A stretch of DNA of 64,000 nt from Favolaschia claudopus. Taxonomy: Eukaryota; Basidiomycota; Agaricomycetes; Agaricales; Mycenaceae. Each line of letters begins with the position of its first letter. Position 1 is the first letter of the stretch. Below the pieces are notes generated by a model, which saw only the letters and a program-made list of their open reading frames with translations, did not search any database and had not been told where the DNA came from. Of the stretch, positions 10,001-18,689 are shown one piece after another. Location: NCBI GenBank assembly GCA_037176885.1, contig JAWWNJ010000143.1:248001-312000 (forward strand), written 5' to 3'. The position numbers and the translations under genes were made by a program.

Positions 10001-11077
10001 TTGCCTTGGTCCGAGGAGTATAACGCCATTCTCGTCGTCGTCGACAGGCTCAGCAAACACGCCACTTTCATACCTACAACTTCTGGACTCACGGCTCAAG
10101 GTTTCGCGGAGTTATTTGTAGAGCACATCGTGTCACGATTCGGATTGCCAGACAGCATCATCGCGGACCGTGACCCTCGCTGGACTTCAGACTTTTGGTC
10201 CGCGGTGACTGTAGCGTTGGGAACCAAAATGTCTCTGTCCTCATCACACCACCCTCAACACGATGGCCAAACGGAAAACTTAAATCGACAACTGGAGACG
10301 ATGTTGAGGGCTTTCGTAGCGAAGGATCGGTCAGATTGGAAACGGTGGCTGAAGCTGCTGGAATTCGCATATAATAGCAACATGCACTCATCTATCGGCA
10401 CTACCCCTTTCTTCCTGTTATACGGATTCGAGCCCAAAACCCCTCTAGACTTTCTGCTTCCAGGAGAGCCAGGATCAGCTGCAAGCTACGGCATGGCTAA
10501 GGGCACGAGTGCTTACTTGGAACAGTTAAGGGTGGCCAGGGAGAACGCGCGTCTGGCGATTGCGCGGGCCCAGCAGGAACAATTGACCTACTACAATCGA
10601 GGTCGACGTGACGTCCCGGAATTCAAGGTCGGATCACGCGTCTTGATAAATCCTCACTCGTTGGAGTGGGTTGACGCCAAGGGCGCAGGTGCTAAACTGG
10701 TCCAGCGTTGGATAGGTCCATTCGAGATTATACAAAGAATCAATCCCAGGACTTACCGTTTGAGACTCGACGATCGTTACCCCGGATATCCCATCTTCAA
10801 TCTGGATCATTTGAAGCCATACCGAGTGAGCCCGTCTGAATGGGAACCGAGGACGACAATGACCGACACCAGAGAGGACAAATTCGTGTCGGAAGAATAT
10901 GAAGTTGACAAGATTGTTGGAAAGCGGTACGACAAGTCCAGAAAGCAGACTATGTGGCTGGTGAGATGGAAGAGCTACGGTCCCGAGCACGACACCTGGC
11001 AAAGCCGGAAAGATCTTCGCAACGCGCCCGAGATGGTGAGGGCGTTTGAGAAGGAATCGGCAAAGTCACGTAAATGA
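6947..11077 (+). CDS. pol: Pol: reverse transcriptase, RNase H, integrase, chromodomain
   Basis: 1,376 codons from ATG 6947; the frame is open from 6938 and lies -1 to the protease. RT begins near residue 220 and has LVYIDDIVVYSKT with the YIDD active site near residue 370. RNase H follows (YTDAS near 518, later TDHSALQWA) with an unusual ~70-residue insertion after the first strand. The integrase has an HHCC finger (H/H at ~941-949, CDIC at ~980) and D, D, E near residues 1013, 1072 and 1108 (SLDLIV, IIADRD, GQTENLN). A GPF/Y-like module (IGPFEI, ~1255) and a chromodomain (~1314-1366, YEVDKIVGKRYD...WLVRWKSYG) complete it. All catalytic residues that I can check are present. Confidence 0.95.
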   Translation: MGGRTYSSRQFRAVPNTLISARDPRVSVSNTSNSPRMIRKGEIIGMLQDPQEFFDSPKTEKDLQLFVKHASLVSSLIQANLDSGKNEVKTSNLRSSNDRPLDPIIRTDFGSGVSPEEENRKRGVHVRDLNGNLASPIFPIQEETESENDDQGPKTAAFPDNTEYPSSKMEELLDVGSLPESLRPKAWDMLRRRVKAFGFDGRLGHLDAQAKIRVKENVDPIAVPMYGSSPQKREVIDAQLDKWFQQGVIEPSISPWSAPVVIAYRNGKPRFCVDYCKLNAVTIADEFPIPRQTEILSSLSGAQVLSSLDALAGFNQLEIAPDDVEKTAFRTHRGLAQFRRMPFGLRNGPPIFQRIMQGILAPYLWLFCLVYIDDIVVYSKTYEDHIEHLDKVLGAIEKAGVTLSPNKCHLFYSSILLLGHKVSRLGLSTHAEKVQAIMELERPRKLSQLQGFLGMIVYFSSFIPFYASICAPLFKLLRKGAKWCWGDDEEYAFRAAKEALQSAPLLGHPIEGLPYRLYTDASDEAAGAALQQVQPIRVGDLKGTKAYEKLEAAFSAGLPPPKLVTKISSKTNDTDYVDSWGASLDDSVVHVERVIGYWSRSFKGAETRYSTTEREALAAKESLIKFQPFVEGEKILLVTDHSALQWARTYENANRRLAAWGAVFSAYAPGLEIIHRPGRVHSNVDPLSRLPRAPPVHVSPISEGSKPIQMSNDLKDAQESWTDRTPAERATFFAWTLDDALEGRASSFAITRSQGRVTDGAPKDLPRSDEDKRRKAAPCSDYEEEPRPPLPASQLMDISAPLAIPSIETGGGKADIQAELRQNKADIHADLRQKPAFVQSELGNEEELDTLEPSLEYWGALNPPPNINIGISEELRQSWIRAYNEDLEFRAIMKQEDVVRGTWKPGQRFFKSKDGLLLFRDADYHPRLCVPKSKRREVIIEAHESPAQSPHTSPERLWDKLSSKFYWRRMKLDIEDFVLSCDICQKIKSRNFTRFGFLTPNPIPSRPYESISLDLIVNLPWSEEYNAILVVVDRLSKHATFIPTTSGLTAQGFAELFVEHIVSRFGLPDSIIADRDPRWTSDFWSAVTVALGTKMSLSSSHHPQHDGQTENLNRQLETMLRAFVAKDRSDWKRWLKLLEFAYNSNMHSSIGTTPFFLLYGFEPKTPLDFLLPGEPGSAASYGMAKGTSAYLEQLRVARENARLAIARAQQEQLTYYNRGRRDVPEFKVGSRVLINPHSLEWVDAKGAGAKLVQRWIGPFEIIQRINPRTYRLRLDDRYPGYPIFNLDHLKPYRVSPSEWEPRTTMTDTREDKFVSEEYEVDKIVGKRYDKSRKQTMWLVRWKSYGPEHDTWQSRKDLRNAPEMVRAFEKESAKSRK
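9382..9447 (+). repeat. Two 33 bp tandem copies inside pol
   Basis: Copies at 9382-9414 and 9415-9447 encode KADIQAELRQN and KADIHADLRQK in the linker between RNase H and integrase. The length is a multiple of three, so the frame is kept. Confidence 0.8.
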
Positions 11078-11547
11078 TGGGAAGCTGTGCTGACTAGCCC
11101 GGGCCGGTCCCGCTCAGTTTCCCTCGTTTCCGTCTTCTTTCTCTCATGTCTAAGCTTTCATTCTCTCCTGGATCCTGGCGACTCCTGCTATTGGCCTCAA
11201 GCTCTCTGTTAATCAATTGCTCTCTCCACTTTCTGGCACTCTTTCCCTTGGCTACGCGTGGAACTGTCCATGTGAAGAATCTCATTCGACGTCTCTCTCA
11301 CGACCAACTCCTAGCTCTTATACTCCTGGTATCTCTACTCAATCTCTCTCACGCTCTCAATTCCTCCCTCTCTTTCTCTCTCTCACCTCTCCGTCCTTCC
11401 TCTGTTCATCTGTCCTCCTTCGGGCTCCGTTGTGTACATTGTTTCGAGGGTCTAAGCCGACTTGAATATTCGATCGGCTGAACCCCTTTGGCGAGCTCCA
11501 GCGAACTTGAATCTTTCGATTCGTTGTCTCGATAAACTCTGTGCATC
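11078..11547 (+). promoter_or_regulatory. Spacer upstream of the third ORF, with pyrimidine-rich tracts
   Basis: This 470 bp gap between pol and the third ORF contains long CT-rich runs (around 11340-11400), a feature of many fungal promoters. No protein is supported in it. It has several upstream ATGs, so the third ORF is unlikely to be translated by simple scanning from a long RNA. Its own promoter or a spliced RNA is more likely. This is inference. Confidence 0.3.
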
Positions 11548-14442
11548 ATGGACGATTTCCCGATCGACAAGGATAGCGATTACGCCGTACCTACTTGGGG
11601 TCTAGTTAATGGCATCACATTTGGATCTTTCCTTGCGTCCCCAGCTGCTATCATCCCTCAAGTGGTGGATTACTTCGATAAACCGCCTTTAGTCTTGCAC
11701 CCCAACACGCCACCTGAGCTCAAGAAGATCTTTGATTTCACTAAGAAGCCGATCTTGTACAATCCCACAGAGCATTGGCTTGGATGGTGCCCTCCTAGTG
11801 AGCTGATTCCTGCTCCTTTCTCGGAAGGGCTAGTTGATCCGCTCGCCTTCGCCTTCGCGTCCGGCTACACTCCGCTCAGCATGGAGTACACCGATATTCC
11901 GGGAGGTAATAGTGAAGCCTCGGACGATGAGCACACTCTTCGGGCTCCAGCTGGATACTCCATCGATGACGACTGGACTTCGCGAACCGTTTGGACTGGC
12001 GAGAAGCTTTATCGTTTATGCCATCACGTAGCTTCTCGCAGTCCCTGGTACTGCTACTATGGAGACCCCGAACGAGTGGGTAGTCTTCCTCCCGAACCGT
12101 CGTTTGTGGATTTATCGCTCCCGTGCTATTCGTTCGAGCGAGCGGCAGAAGTGGTTGACGACGCCAAGTCTTATATCATCTCTTGCCTCGGTTTCCTAAT
12201 CTGGTTTGATTCAATTGCCGACTTGTTCGCGTACGGGTTGGATGAAGAAGATACCGAGTACATCCGGAGTCTTCGCCTCAAAGATCGTCGCAAGATTGGG
12301 GTGATATACTACATGCCGCGCGACGTTCACGAGTCCAACTTCCTGCACCTCATAGCTCACAACGTACCTGTTCACTTCGCGTGGACGAGTGACATGAGTC
12401 GCTCGGAGCGCTTCTTCCGTCTGAGTCCCGAATTCTGGGGAGAGGCTAGAGCTTTGATTGAAAGAGACCCACGTGCTTATCTGGATTATTCCAACTTGCC
12501 CAGTTATCAACGATGGCGCGCACGTCTGGATGAATCTGACTGGTTCTTTCAATTTGCGCACGCGGGCCGTATGGGACAGCCTTTGACTTCCTTCAAACCA
12601 GGCGCGGACCACGGCATCGTCGACTTCACTCCGTTCGGATTACGCCTCTTGAGGAATGCTAACGAGATTCGCGCTATCTCGGAGCGCTTCAAAGTTTTCG
12701 AAAAGCGGTCGATGGATGGATCTCCCAACGTGATTCCCATCTACATCTACTTCCGACAGAACCCCAGGCAGCTGGACGAGCCGCCGATGGCTAGGGTTCA
12801 GCCGGAGATGCATAACCACGACCTCTCAACTTTCGCTCAGGAATACATCGCCGACAGCGAGATAGAGAAGTCTGTATTTTTCGAAAGAACCGTCATCGTC
12901 AAGGAAAGAGTCAAAAACGTTCACGCTCCGCGTGTCGATCGCTTCTTCAGTACCTACAGTGGGGCTCAGACCACTATGCGGGGTCCAGCGAGCGAGCCTC
13001 GTCGCGAACCCCCCGCCATTGACGAGCCACGAGCAGCCAAGAAGTCTAGATCGGAGGGAACTGAAGTGAAGCTTACGACTGAAGTGGGAGACCAACCTCT
13101 TTCTCGAGACTCCCTTTTGAATCGCATGGGAATTGAAACTCGCCGCATGGAGGATCATCGCAAACTCACGGAGCGCGTTCGCGCTAATGCGTCTTCAGTC
13201 TATACGTCCGAATGGGTGCACCGTATGGCGGAAGGCCTTTCGTCGTCAGGAGAACCTGCAGTTCCAGGCAGTGATACGCTTTCCGACGCCAGAAGCCTTG
13301 CAAGTCGCGGAGGAGAATCCAGAACCCTATTGGGCAATCATGAGATAGCTCCTCCTGGCGCGCCAGCTCAAATTCAAGACGTAGCCGTCGCGGATGTGCC
13401 TCAAATCTTCACTCCAGTAGGGCCTCCTCCCGCGCTTACAGAAATGGAAGCGCGTCAAGGATTGCTCGCGTGGGGCACTTCCGTCTTGGAAACCGATCCT
13501 CCTTATCCACCAATTGAAGGCCTTTCTGTCAACTTGGGATGGCTTACCAATTCGCGCCTAGCTTTCAAAGACCCTCGTTCTTACTGGCGTTTCAAGTTGT
13601 TGGCGGTCCGCAACCCGGGGATTGTAAACTTCGAGGAGCTGATGTTCTTAGCAATTCGTCATGGGATTTCTTTCGAGATATATGTCTTACGATCAGACGT
13701 TCGAAAGTTCAACGACGCTCCTATCCCATTCTTACAACAGAACACGCTATCCTCCATCTACCAGCCAGGCTACGTGGACGAGCCGCTCACTTGGAATAAA
13801 TCGGGAGTGACGGCTACTTACACGGACTATCTCTCTCGGCTCAATTTGCTCCTCTCCCGTCCGGAGTCCATTGCTTTCGTGCGAATGGGAGGCGTACTCC
13901 GATACATTGCCGAGCTCTACAATCGTGATATCGTGCAAAACTTCGCTAACGGTCCTAGCCTTCAAGTCACCCATTTCGACAAAGGCGAGACGAAGCTTTT
14001 CGACAACGATTTGAGCGAGTTCTACACTGCCGACAGCGTTTCTCCGAGCGAGATTGGCCTTCTAATCGGCAGGATTCCTGGTACTGATCAAGAATCGGAG
14101 ACTACCTTGTGGCCACCTCCCGAGATATTCGAGTCTTCTACTTGGGTCGTGCGAGGATATCTTTCAGCTCGCGCATTCAAGTTATTGGAGTCCGTCCGCA
14201 AAGAGATCTTCGGAGCAGTTCCCAGTCTTCGCTGGCGCAACAAAGGGGCTTGGAACCAATTCTTCCGCGCCCCTCGCTTCAATTCCACGCGGGCTAAGGA
14301 TAGAGACTTTGAGGGGATTGTTCCTTGCGCTTCGGACTTCGAGGAGGGTCAGCGTCTATTTGAGAAGTCTTACCCGGTGGATTGGCGCGACATGAACATT
14401 TCGGACATCGTTCTTCCGGAAGTATACGAACCTATCGCTTGA
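11548..14442 (+). CDS. Third ORF of the chromovirus: 964-residue protein of unknown function
   Basis: Uninterrupted ATG-to-stop frame between pol and the polypurine tract; its stop codon touches the tract. I recognise no retroviral, env, methyltransferase, helicase or nuclease motif. There is no signal peptide and no convincing membrane segment, which argues against an envelope protein. Two ordered-looking, Trp/Tyr/Phe-rich parts (about residues 1-450 and 625-964) flank a low-complexity charged segment. That segment includes a short basic patch AAKKSRSEG near residue 494 that could be a nuclear signal. Motifs that may help searches are TEHWLGWCPPSE and RSYWRFKLLAVRNPG. Because the element looks very young, the intact frame alone does not prove selection, but its length and composition look coding. 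Confidence 0.85.
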   Translation: MDDFPIDKDSDYAVPTWGLVNGITFGSFLASPAAIIPQVVDYFDKPPLVLHPNTPPELKKIFDFTKKPILYNPTEHWLGWCPPSELIPAPFSEGLVDPLAFAFASGYTPLSMEYTDIPGGNSEASDDEHTLRAPAGYSIDDDWTSRTVWTGEKLYRLCHHVASRSPWYCYYGDPERVGSLPPEPSFVDLSLPCYSFERAAEVVDDAKSYIISCLGFLIWFDSIADLFAYGLDEEDTEYIRSLRLKDRRKIGVIYYMPRDVHESNFLHLIAHNVPVHFAWTSDMSRSERFFRLSPEFWGEARALIERDPRAYLDYSNLPSYQRWRARLDESDWFFQFAHAGRMGQPLTSFKPGADHGIVDFTPFGLRLLRNANEIRAISERFKVFEKRSMDGSPNVIPIYIYFRQNPRQLDEPPMARVQPEMHNHDLSTFAQEYIADSEIEKSVFFERTVIVKERVKNVHAPRVDRFFSTYSGAQTTMRGPASEPRREPPAIDEPRAAKKSRSEGTEVKLTTEVGDQPLSRDSLLNRMGIETRRMEDHRKLTERVRANASSVYTSEWVHRMAEGLSSSGEPAVPGSDTLSDARSLASRGGESRTLLGNHEIAPPGAPAQIQDVAVADVPQIFTPVGPPPALTEMEARQGLLAWGTSVLETDPPYPPIEGLSVNLGWLTNSRLAFKDPRSYWRFKLLAVRNPGIVNFEELMFLAIRHGISFEIYVLRSDVRKFNDAPIPFLQQNTLSSIYQPGYVDEPLTWNKSGVTATYTDYLSRLNLLLSRPESIAFVRMGGVLRYIAELYNRDIVQNFANGPSLQVTHFDKGETKLFDNDLSEFYTADSVSPSEIGLLIGRIPGTDQESETTLWPPPEIFESSTWVVRGYLSARAFKLLESVRKEIFGAVPSLRWRNKGAWNQFFRAPRFNSTRAKDRDFEGIVPCASDFEEGQRLFEKSYPVDWRDMNISDIVLPEVYEPIA

Positions 14443-14459
14443 AAAAAGGATAGGGGGGC
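14441..14459 (+). other. Polypurine tract
   Basis: GAAAAAAGGATAGGGGGG lies directly upstream of the 3' LTR, with two intervening bases before TGTAAGG. This is the expected second-strand primer site. Confidence 0.8.
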
Positions 14460-14461
14460 TC

Positions 14462-14951
14462 TGTAAGGCCTAAGCTTATAACCCCAGGGACTATAACAAT
14501 TTTACTTACCATGATATCCTTTTTTACGACGTATCTTGTACTTTTAGTAAAATGCGCGCTGTCATCGTCACTATGTGACAATGACAGCCTGATCGTGTGA
14601 ATTCATTCTTCTTTTTACCCAAAACAGTCACCTACTCAGCCTCTTAAAGCGCCGTCGAGTAACTCCGGGCTTTAGGGAGGCACAGGTGTGTTGAAGGAAC
14701 TGAATAATCATTGAAGGTAAGCAGCCTTATCTTCTCTAAATACTAACGGCTGCTAGTTACTCCTTATCTGTGCCCATCTCGACAATCTCTTCTTGAAACT
14801 TTCGAAAGAGATCCCTTTAGTACAGTTTATAGCGTGAATATTCGCCTGTAAACTGTACCTTCAATAAATTGGACCGTCTTTGGGTCTATACCACAAAACT
14901 CGACTCCTGCCGCTGGTCTGACTGAAACCCATCAGCGAGCCACGTCTCGCA
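14462..14951 (+). repeat. 3' LTR (490 bp)
   Basis: By eye identical to 2231-2720 and followed by the target duplication GTTTG. Confidence 0.95.
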
Positions 14952-14956
14952 GTTTG

Positions 14957-15158
14957 TTTCAGGAGTACTCGCGAGTGCAATGTGCGCATCAAGGAGCGCA
15001 TCAGGACTCCCACATGTCCATCCGAAAGATCCGTTTATTTTCTCTTGCTTCTAAATCTTCAGGTCAGAAATTCTATGCCATTTCCTCCTGGCGATCCTCT
15101 GCGATCCTCTTCGAGCCCGCAAATCACGGACTTTTTGCCCAAGAATTCACCGAGCTAG
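14957..15158 (+). pseudogene. 3' part of the small host ORF split by the LTR element
   Basis: Continues the frame that begins at 2148 if the insertion is removed, and ends at TAG 15156-15158. See the entry at 2148-2230. On its own it has no start. Confidence 0.3.
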
Positions 15159-15336
15159 GTCTCCGAAATTTCTGTCTGTAGATCAGGCACCGGAATCCTT
15201 CAACGACGCAAATCCTCCGTTTTTCACTCCATCTCTGCTCCATCTTGGGTTTCCCGATCTTTTCTCTTTTCCCCTTTCAATTGGTCTGTTACTCAGCTGC
15301 GAAATCTCGGCTACGAAATCTCAGTTTTTACGTTCT

Positions 15337-15424
15337 TATTTTTTACTGAAGGCTTTTACTGACGGCTCGATCTTGTTGCTTATTTTTTACTGAAGGCTTT
15401 TACTGACGGCTCGATCTTGTTGCT
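15337..15424 (+). repeat. Perfect 2 x 44 bp tandem duplication
   Basis: The 44-mer starting TATTTTTTACTGAAGG occurs at 15337-15380 and again at 15381-15424 without a difference. It lies in the upstream region of the F-box-like gene. Confidence 0.9.
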
Positions 15425-15706
15425 CCCGATCTTATTTTTTGCTGGATCTCGGTTGCTCGTTCTTACGTTCTTACCTTACGTTCTTACGTGCCTCCTCAAG
15501 CTCGAGCTCGTTTTTTTTTCTCTGTCGTGGTACGCGAACCGAGACCATAAATGGAGAAGACTCTGGTTTGGGTTTTCGTTTTTCGCCTTCTCTCGCGGGT
15601 GTGAATTCTCATCTCAATATTATCTTGGGCTCTCTTTTCCGGTCGGTACACTCCTTCTTGCTATTTTTGAATTGGCTGACCTTTTCATCTCTCTCAGAAC
15701 TCTGTC

Positions 15707-16819
15707 ATGGCAAAGAAGCTCAGCCCGACTCGCGTTGTTCGAAAGCGTCCGCGCAAGCCCTCCACGGTCCCTCCCAGGCCCTCGAGCACCTCCGATTCGT
15801 CTCCGGAGCTGCCTTCATTTGCCTCGCCACATCGTTCGGCAACAGATTCTTTCTTTGCGTTGTCCGAACTCGTCTTGTTTCACCTCTTGGAGGCTTGTGC
15901 ACTGTCCACCGTGATAGCACTCAGCCACACCTCGTCCTATTTCCGATCTCTCGTTAAAGCTCTATTCCGTGCTCGAATCACTGCTGTCTTGGAGCACTTC
16001 TTGGGCCATGTCAATACTTCGACATTCTTCGCCTTACTTCAAGACACGGACTCCGCCATAGGTGGCTCCACGGTCGCTCGGGTTCTTGCTCCGCCTGTGA
16101 CAGAGAGCTGGATGCCTACGAATCTCAATATGTACGTGCCGAAGGGAAAGGTGCAGAAATGGGAGGACTTCATGGAGCTGGTCGCATACTCGCGCGCTGA
16201 AAAGCAGCCTGGCGTGGATCGCAGGTATGCCTACGCGACAACTTCGCATACAGTTTTTGAGTCAGGATATTCGGTGAGCGGTTCAAGGATCTTTCGCAAA
16301 ACAAAACGCTAAGTCACGACGACAGGGCCTCCAAATCACTATATCAGAGAGTGTTGACGACTGTACAATATCCCCCGCCGTGGCTTCAAGTACTACTCTC
16401 AGTACGCCTTCTCCTAATTTTTGTCGGTTGCTAGACATTGACTGTGATATATAGCAATGGCGGTGATAACTGGCTCTACCATAGTTGCGATGTATCCCAG
16501 TCTAATCAGTCAGCGTCGTGCCCACAATGCATGGGAGTCTCCTACTGTGGCCCATTGCATCCAGCTTCAAAATCGGGGGTTCAAGCATGGCAGCAGTACT
16601 ACGATGTGGACTCGCAAATGCGGCTGGAATTGTCCTGTTCTCTGGCGACGCGTGCAGAGCCTTAGAGGGGTGGGACTGTTTTGTTGGGGTGGACCGGACA
16701 ACGTCTTTCCAGACAATGGGTCAGAGGGGATTCCGTTCACTGATGCGTCGATGCAATGGCGCTTAGGTGACGTATGTATGAACGGAAAGTGTCCATGGTC
16801 TTCGAGGAAATGGGAATGA
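15707..16819 (+). CDS. F-box-like protein of an expanded agaricomycete family
   Basis: Exons 15707-16273, 16326-16401 and 16455-16819 join in frame over introns of 52 and 53 nt. The product is about 336 residues. After a basic, Ser/Pro-rich start, residues ~45-85 form an F-box-like helix set (ALSELVLFHLLEACALSTVI). Then comes a segment typical of this family (GGSTVARVL...NLNMYVPKGK), and the C-terminus carries Cys and Trp pairs (CGWNCPVLWRRV, MNGKCPWSSRKW). F-box proteins recruit substrates to SCF ubiquitin ligases; for this fungal family no target is known to me. Confidence 0.75.
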
Positions 16820-17689
16820 TCTAATCTTGAGTGTCTCGAAGCCAGAGTAGTACTCACAAAACAGAAAGCCGAACCCTTTGGGCTCGGAGTGTTGAAGCAA
16901 AGAATGTGGTAAAAGTAGTATTAAAAAAGTACTGAAAATTAGTAGCGTTTACTGGGTTTTATGTTCTTAATAGTGTCTCGTTTCCGTGCCTTTAATACTA
17001 AATCTCTCGACTATGACTTAATTCGGGCTCAGACGAGCTTTCCTTTTTCGGTTTATACTTGTAAAATGTGTCAAGTATTTGCCAGCGATTCTGGGCTCTA
17101 ATTGTTCCATATTTAACAGGAAATAAGCCCCCCTCCTGCGGCCGAATGATTGTTTTACCAGAAAATTACGCCCCCCCATTTCCATTTTTTTTAATGCATC
17201 GTGGCTTAGATAATACTTATGTAATTGTTTCGGCCTTCCTTTCTTGTTGGCAGCCGCCAGCGCGTACTCTCGAGTCTCTCCAACTTACTGTCTTCCCGAG
17301 GACGAGGATTTCCAACGCCGACCCCTCAATGTTAGACAGCCGTGTGTCTCTCCCTCTGGGTAGAGTCTTTCCTTCTGGGCATGCAAAACACCGTGCTCTG
17401 TCAAATGGCACCGGCAACTCTCGAGAGATCGTATTTCTCGGTTCTCCTCTGCAATCCAGCTACTTAGCTGGCGTCTACCTCACCAGACGGTACCTTGGCA
17501 TCTTATTCGACTTATCTGCATGCGTTGCCTTGCCTTGCGCTATCTGTCTCGGGTCGATTTTCAGCAAAACATGTGCATTTTGCTTGTACCTGCCCACTGA
17601 CGTCCGAACCTACCTCCATGCCACCCAATCTTCTCGGTATCTAACTCCACGGTTACGGGTTTGTTCTTTCGTTGCGTCGCCGTTGACGT
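16820..17689. other. Intergenic, no supported gene
   Basis: AT-rich at 16900-17200, then mixed composition. The long frame that begins at 17068 has no recognisable protein features and owes its length to the repeat downstream. Confidence 0.5.
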
Positions 17690-18590
17690 GGTCTCGGGTC
17701 CCGTCTTTATCAAAAAACGCATTCTTTGCTTGTACCTCCCCACCACCTGCAATCCTACCTCCGGGCATCCGCTTTCCCCTTCCAAACAATGGCTCTACGT
17801 TATTCCCACCTTCTCCTTCCCACCTTCTCCGCGCATTCATGTCTCGCCGTCGCCGATTGCCAGACGTCGTGTGGGGTGGGTTACTTAAAAAACCCATTTT
17901 TTTCGCTTATCCCTGTGCCCTCTTCCATTCCAGCGCCCAACCATCGCATCTACCTATGCAAATGACGCCGCAGCATCGTCCCCCGCCCTCCGCGCTTGAC
18001 GACGGATTCGCATCGCCGTCGTCGACCGCGCCGACGTCACCTCGGGGCCGTTTGCCCAGAAAATCAAAGTTTGACTTGTACCCGCGCCCTCTTCCATTCC
18101 AGCACCCAGACATTTCATCCACCTCTCCAAATGATGCATTGGCATCGCCCCGACACCCTCCGCGCTTGACGACGGAATCGCGTCGCCGTTGTCGACCGCG
18201 TCGATGCCGTCTCGGGGCTCTTTGCTCAAAAAATCGATCTTTTTAACTCGTACCTCTGCTCTCCGTCAGTCCAGCACCCACGCCTTTTCGTCCACCTCCC
18301 CAAAGGGTGCGTTGGCATCGCCCCCGCACCCTCCGCGCTTGGCGACGATCTCGCATTGTCGTCATCGACAGCGCCGACGCCGTCTCGGGGACCTTTGCTC
18401 CAAAATACTTTTTTTTTGCTTGTACCCGCGCCCTCGTCCACTCCAGCCCCGAACCACCGCATCTACCTCTCCAAACGACGCCTCGACATCGACCCGTCCC
18501 TTCCGCGCTCGATGACGCCGACGCGAACCCGTCATCGAGCGCGGCGTCGACGTCTTGCTCCCAAAAAATGGATTCTTTGTCTTGTATAGG
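17690..18590 (+). repeat. Diverged tandem satellite, ~170 bp period, about five units
   Basis: The landmark 'ccagc[ag]ccca' followed by a 'catctacct'-like block occurs at about 17932, 18101, 18273 and 18445, spacings of 169, 172 and 172 bp. A weaker copy lies near 17746. Each unit has a poly-A/T stretch, a 'gcgccctcttccattccag' segment and a CG-rich block ('cgcgcttgacgacgg', 'gccgtctcggggc'). Units differ by many substitutions, so the array is old. Confidence 0.75.
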
Positions 18591-18689
18591 TTCGCTCTAT
18601 CTTGATTCGTTCTTCTTACGAACATTCTTCTCACAAACGCAACGGGAGCGCTTGTATTATATCTACTGTTGTACAACCAAAAAACCCTG

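Larger units (their letters stand above)
2231..14951 (+). mobile_element. Complete Ty3/gypsy chromovirus LTR retrotransposon with an extra ORF
   Basis: The element is 12,721 bp and bounded by two 490 bp direct LTRs (TGTAAGG...CTCGCA). It is flanked by a perfect 5 bp target duplication GTTTG (2226-2230 and 14952-14956). Internal order is leader, gag, protease, RT-RNaseH-integrase-chromodomain, a 964-codon ORF of unknown function, polypurine tract. The order RT-RH-IN together with the C-terminal chromodomain places it among chromoviruses. Reading the two LTRs side by side I found no difference, which implies a very recent insertion. It is about twice the size of a typical chromovirus. The excess comes from the long gag N-terminus and the third ORF. 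Confidence 0.95.

Noticed and set aside
11548..14442. Third ORF as an envelope gene
   Set aside because: No signal peptide, no membrane anchor and no clear glycoprotein pattern; position alone is not enough.
17068..18246. 392-codon open frame on the plus strand
   Set aside because: It runs through unrelated AT-rich DNA into the ~170 bp satellite, has no domain or plausible composition, and overlaps equally open frames on the other strand.
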